A stretch of DNA of 64,000 nucleotides from assembly GCF_029504395.1 (NCBI RefSeq), contig NZ_JAQFIF010000009.1, positions 1-64,000 of the forward strand, read 5' to 3'. The notes below the pieces were generated by a model, which had not been told where the DNA came from, did no database searches, and saw only the letters and a program-made list of their open reading frames with translations. The position numbers and the translations under genes are program-made. This document shows, in pieces, positions 62,285 to 64,000 of the stretch (the first letter of the stretch is position 1; the number at the start of each line of letters is the position of its first letter). The DNA comes from Arthrobacter sp. ES3-54. Lineage in GTDB: Bacteria; Actinomycetota; Actinomycetes; Actinomycetales; Micrococcaceae.

Positions 62285-63001
62285 CTAGATGCGGGCCCCG
62301 TCGTCGTGCTCGTCCTTCTCGCCCGGCAGCTTCATGATCAGGAAGACCACCGCGGCCGCGAACGCGGCCACCATGCCAAGGATCGCCACCAGCGGGGCTG
62401 ACCGCCAGAACATTGCCGAGAGCACCAGCGCAATCGGGCCGCCCACCGCGCCAATCCAGGCAAGGACGGTCATCGGATCTGCCCCTGCCAGACTCGGCGG
62501 CTCCTCCGGGACGAACGCGCCGTCGTCGTCGTCGGTCTCGTAGTCGCGGGGGCCGGGTTCGGTGTCCGGGATCTCGTTGTTGCCCGCAGCCGGCCGCCCC
62601 GGGGCGGGGGCGAGCCGCTCCTTGGCGGAGAGCTCGATCGGCGCGGCGCCGGAGAGACCCAGCGGGTCAAAATCGCGGAACGTCCTAGCCCGTGAGGGGC
62701 CAGCGCCGGAGCCGACACCGGTGCTGGGGCCAGCGCCGGTGCTGCCGGCGGGGCCGCCAGTTGCCTCGTCCCCGACTGTCCCGACCCCTTCAAGCCTCGC
62801 GACAAGATCCAGCCAGACGGCGTCGTCGTCGTCGGACGGTGCGTCCGCGGCGGGCGAGCCCGGCTCATTGGGCTGGGACTCTTGGGGCGGCGTGGCGCCG
62901 GAGTGCTCGGCAGCATCAGCATCAGAGCCGGGGGACCGGGCGTCGGCGGGGTCCTGGTCCGGGGTCTCGGGGTCCGGGAGGTCGGGGTCTGGTTTAGTCA
63001 T
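62285..63001 (-). CDS. membrane protein with acidic disordered N-terminus, unknown
   Basis: 238 residues. The first 180 residues are disordered and acidic (Asp/Pro/Gly/Ser), including runs such as SDDDDAVWLDLVARLEG. Two membrane helices lie at about 180-205 and 207-228, closed by KLPGEKDEHDDGARI. No domain recognised. It resembles the small two-helix proteins often coupled to the neighbouring hydrolases in Arthrobacter. The start overlaps the hydrolase end by 8 nt. Confidence 0.8.
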   Translation of the reverse strand: MTKPDPDLPDPETPDQDPADARSPGSDADAAEHSGATPPQESQPNEPGSPAADAPSDDDDAVWLDLVARLEGVGTVGDEATGGPAGSTGAGPSTGVGSGAGPSRARTFRDFDPLGLSGAAPIELSAKERLAPAPGRPAAGNNEIPDTEPGPRDYETDDDDGAFVPEEPPSLAGADPMTVLAWIGAVGGPIALVLSAMFWRSAPLVAILGMVAAFAAAVVFLIMKLPGEKDEHDDGARI

Positions 63002-63797
63002 TGGCCGTGTCCTTCCGGCTGGCGCGGGCGGCGCCCGGACTGGCTGCTGATGCAACGGACCGCACAAATTCTGCCGTTCCACGGAAGATCTCGGGCGCGT
63101 CGTTGTCCATGGTAGCCACGTGGTAGCTGTTTTCCAGCCGGATCACCTCGAGCGGGGCGTTGGTCAGCCCGCGGTGCAGGGCCACCATGCTGGATTCGGA
63201 CACCACATGGTCCACTGCGGAACGGTACACCCGGACGGGTGCCGTTACGCGGGGCAGCAGCCGCACGGTGTCCTTGAACATCTTGTTGAGCTCGTGCGCG
63301 GCGGCCACCGGAGTGCGCGGGTAGGCGCCCTCATCCATGTCCGGTTTGAGGATGTCATTGGCGATCGCGGGGGTGCTCTTGAGGACGAACTTCAGGATGC
63401 CGGCCAGCGGGGCGCGGGGATCGTCGATGACCAGGCCCGGGTTGACCACCACAACCCCCGCCACGGGACGGGTGGCTGCAATCCGCAACGCCAGGGCACC
63501 GCCCATGGACAGCCCGGCCATCACCACGATGTCGCATTCTTCCGCAAGCTCCAGGTAGGCCGCGTCCAGGGCCGCATGCCAGTCTTGCCAACGGGTCTTG
63601 GTCAGCTCCTGCCAGCTTGTTCCGTGGCCCGGCAGCAGGGGCAGCCGCACGGCGAACCCGGCAGTGGCCAAGGACGACGCCCAGTCCCGTACACCGTGCG
63701 GGCTGCCCGTGAAGCCGTGGGACACCACCACACCGGTCCGGGGGCCGGTTCCCGTGAACGGGCTGCTGAACGGCGAGTGGTCCGGGAGGATGCTCAT
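62994..63797 (-). CDS. alpha/beta hydrolase, carboxylesterase/monoacylglycerol-lipase type
   Basis: 267 residues. The nucleophile Ser is in MAGLSMGGAL, with oxyanion-hole GFTGSPHGVR, catalytic Asp in SAVDHVVSES and His in ENSYHVATMDNDAP. It resembles Est30-type esterases. The ATG overlaps the end of a second hydrolase gene (ATGA), so the two are translated together; both may work on membrane lipids with the acyl-CoA ligase nearby (inference). Confidence 0.93.
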   Translation of the reverse strand: MSILPDHSPFSSPFTGTGPRTGVVVSHGFTGSPHGVRDWASSLATAGFAVRLPLLPGHGTSWQELTKTRWQDWHAALDAAYLELAEECDIVVMAGLSMGGALALRIAATRPVAGVVVVNPGLVIDDPRAPLAGILKFVLKSTPAIANDILKPDMDEGAYPRTPVAAAHELNKMFKDTVRLLPRVTAPVRVYRSAVDHVVSESSMVALHRGLTNAPLEVIRLENSYHVATMDNDAPEIFRGTAEFVRSVASAASPGAARASRKDTAND

Positions 63798-64000
63798 GGG
63801 GTCTCCGAGGGGGCGGGGGGCGGCATGGTGGACCGTGTGTGGGTGGTGTGGGCGTGCTGAAGGAAGAAGCGGACTGATTCTTCAAAGAGTAGCGGCGCAT
63901 CGGCGTCCAGGGTGGCAACGTGCCCGCTGCGCGGCAGCGGGATCACCGTGAGGTCACGGGATCCGAGCCGCCTGCGCAGCAGCGCCAGGGACGACGGCGG
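63794..64000 (-). CDS. second alpha/beta hydrolase, C-terminal end only (partial)
   Basis: 68 residues visible before the window ends. SSLALLRRRLGSRDLTVIPL and SGHVATLDADAPLLFEESV carry the catalytic His (SGHVATLD) and C-terminal helix of an alpha/beta hydrolase like its neighbour, plus a Pro/Thr tail. Its stop overlaps the next start by ATGA. The start lies beyond position 64000. Confidence 0.85.
   Translation of the reverse strand, partial: PPSSLALLRRRLGSRDLTVIPLPRSGHVATLDADAPLLFEESVRFFLQHAHTTHTRSTMPPPAPSETP

Overview
The window is high-GC actinobacterial chromosome, most likely Arthrobacter/Pseudarthrobacter (Micrococcaceae). The basis is base composition, many GTG starts, TAnnnT promoter boxes, and gene order: two blocks match, from memory, the Mycobacterium tuberculosis orders Rv1691-Rv1701/Rv1708-Rv1713 and Rv1826-Rv1830. 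No database search was possible.

Layout. (1) 1-481: 3' end of a 23S rRNA gene, 5S rRNA and terminator, with a degraded second copy of the 5S 3' flank at 691-745. (2) 1012-11715: conserved core block of a low-complexity TPR-like protein, HAD phosphatase, small protein, tlyA, nadK, recN, pyrG, ADP-ribose NUDIX hydrolase and xerD. (3) 11716-40294: a variable region of about 29 kb lying exactly between xerD and parA. It begins with decayed DNA (cut-off gene start, YCII protein, truncated alpha/beta hydrolase, DUF222/HNH '13E12' gene), then a MutT protein and an anchored protein, the propionate methylcitrate cluster (prpC, prpB, prpD, a GntR/FCD regulator, divergent prpE), a C4-dicarboxylate module (two-component system plus dctA), a FecBCD-type ABC importer, and a group 1h (high-affinity, actinobacterial) [NiFe]-hydrogenase cluster with hypA, hypB, hypC, a maturation protease and five poorly characterised accessory proteins. 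(4) 40663-48808: the core block resumes with parA, scpA, scpB, rluB, tyrA, cmk, plsC and der. (5) 48958-63797: tRNA-Pro(GGG), a short adenylate kinase, an Fpg/Nei glycosylase, gcvH-garA-merR-DUF151-merR, an orphan ParA-type ATPase, pyruvate carboxylase, a long-chain acyl-CoA ligase, a ROK glucokinase, a membrane protein and two alpha/beta hydrolases, the last one running off the window end.

The accessory genes suggest life on scarce carbon and trace gases. Propionyl-CoA is burned through methylcitrate, C4-dicarboxylates are imported on demand, pyc refills oxaloacetate, and the hydrogenase would draw electrons from atmospheric H2. The hydrogenase small subunit has Asp in place of a proximal-cluster Cys, as in the O2-tolerant actinobacterial type. 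hypD, hypE and hypF are not in this window and must lie elsewhere if the enzyme matures.

Most notable observations: a HypC-like domain that I infer at the C-terminus of the DUF6390 protein; unusual CxxC/CxxC ligands in the NifU-Rieske protein; a 39-residue membrane microprotein in the hydrogenase operon; paired TGTATACA operators exactly 63 bp apart in the prp divergent promoter; and a recurring pattern of in-frame 12, 15 or 18 bp tandem repeats in the variable ends or linkers of otherwise conserved genes, plus a 6 x 15 bp non-coding array.
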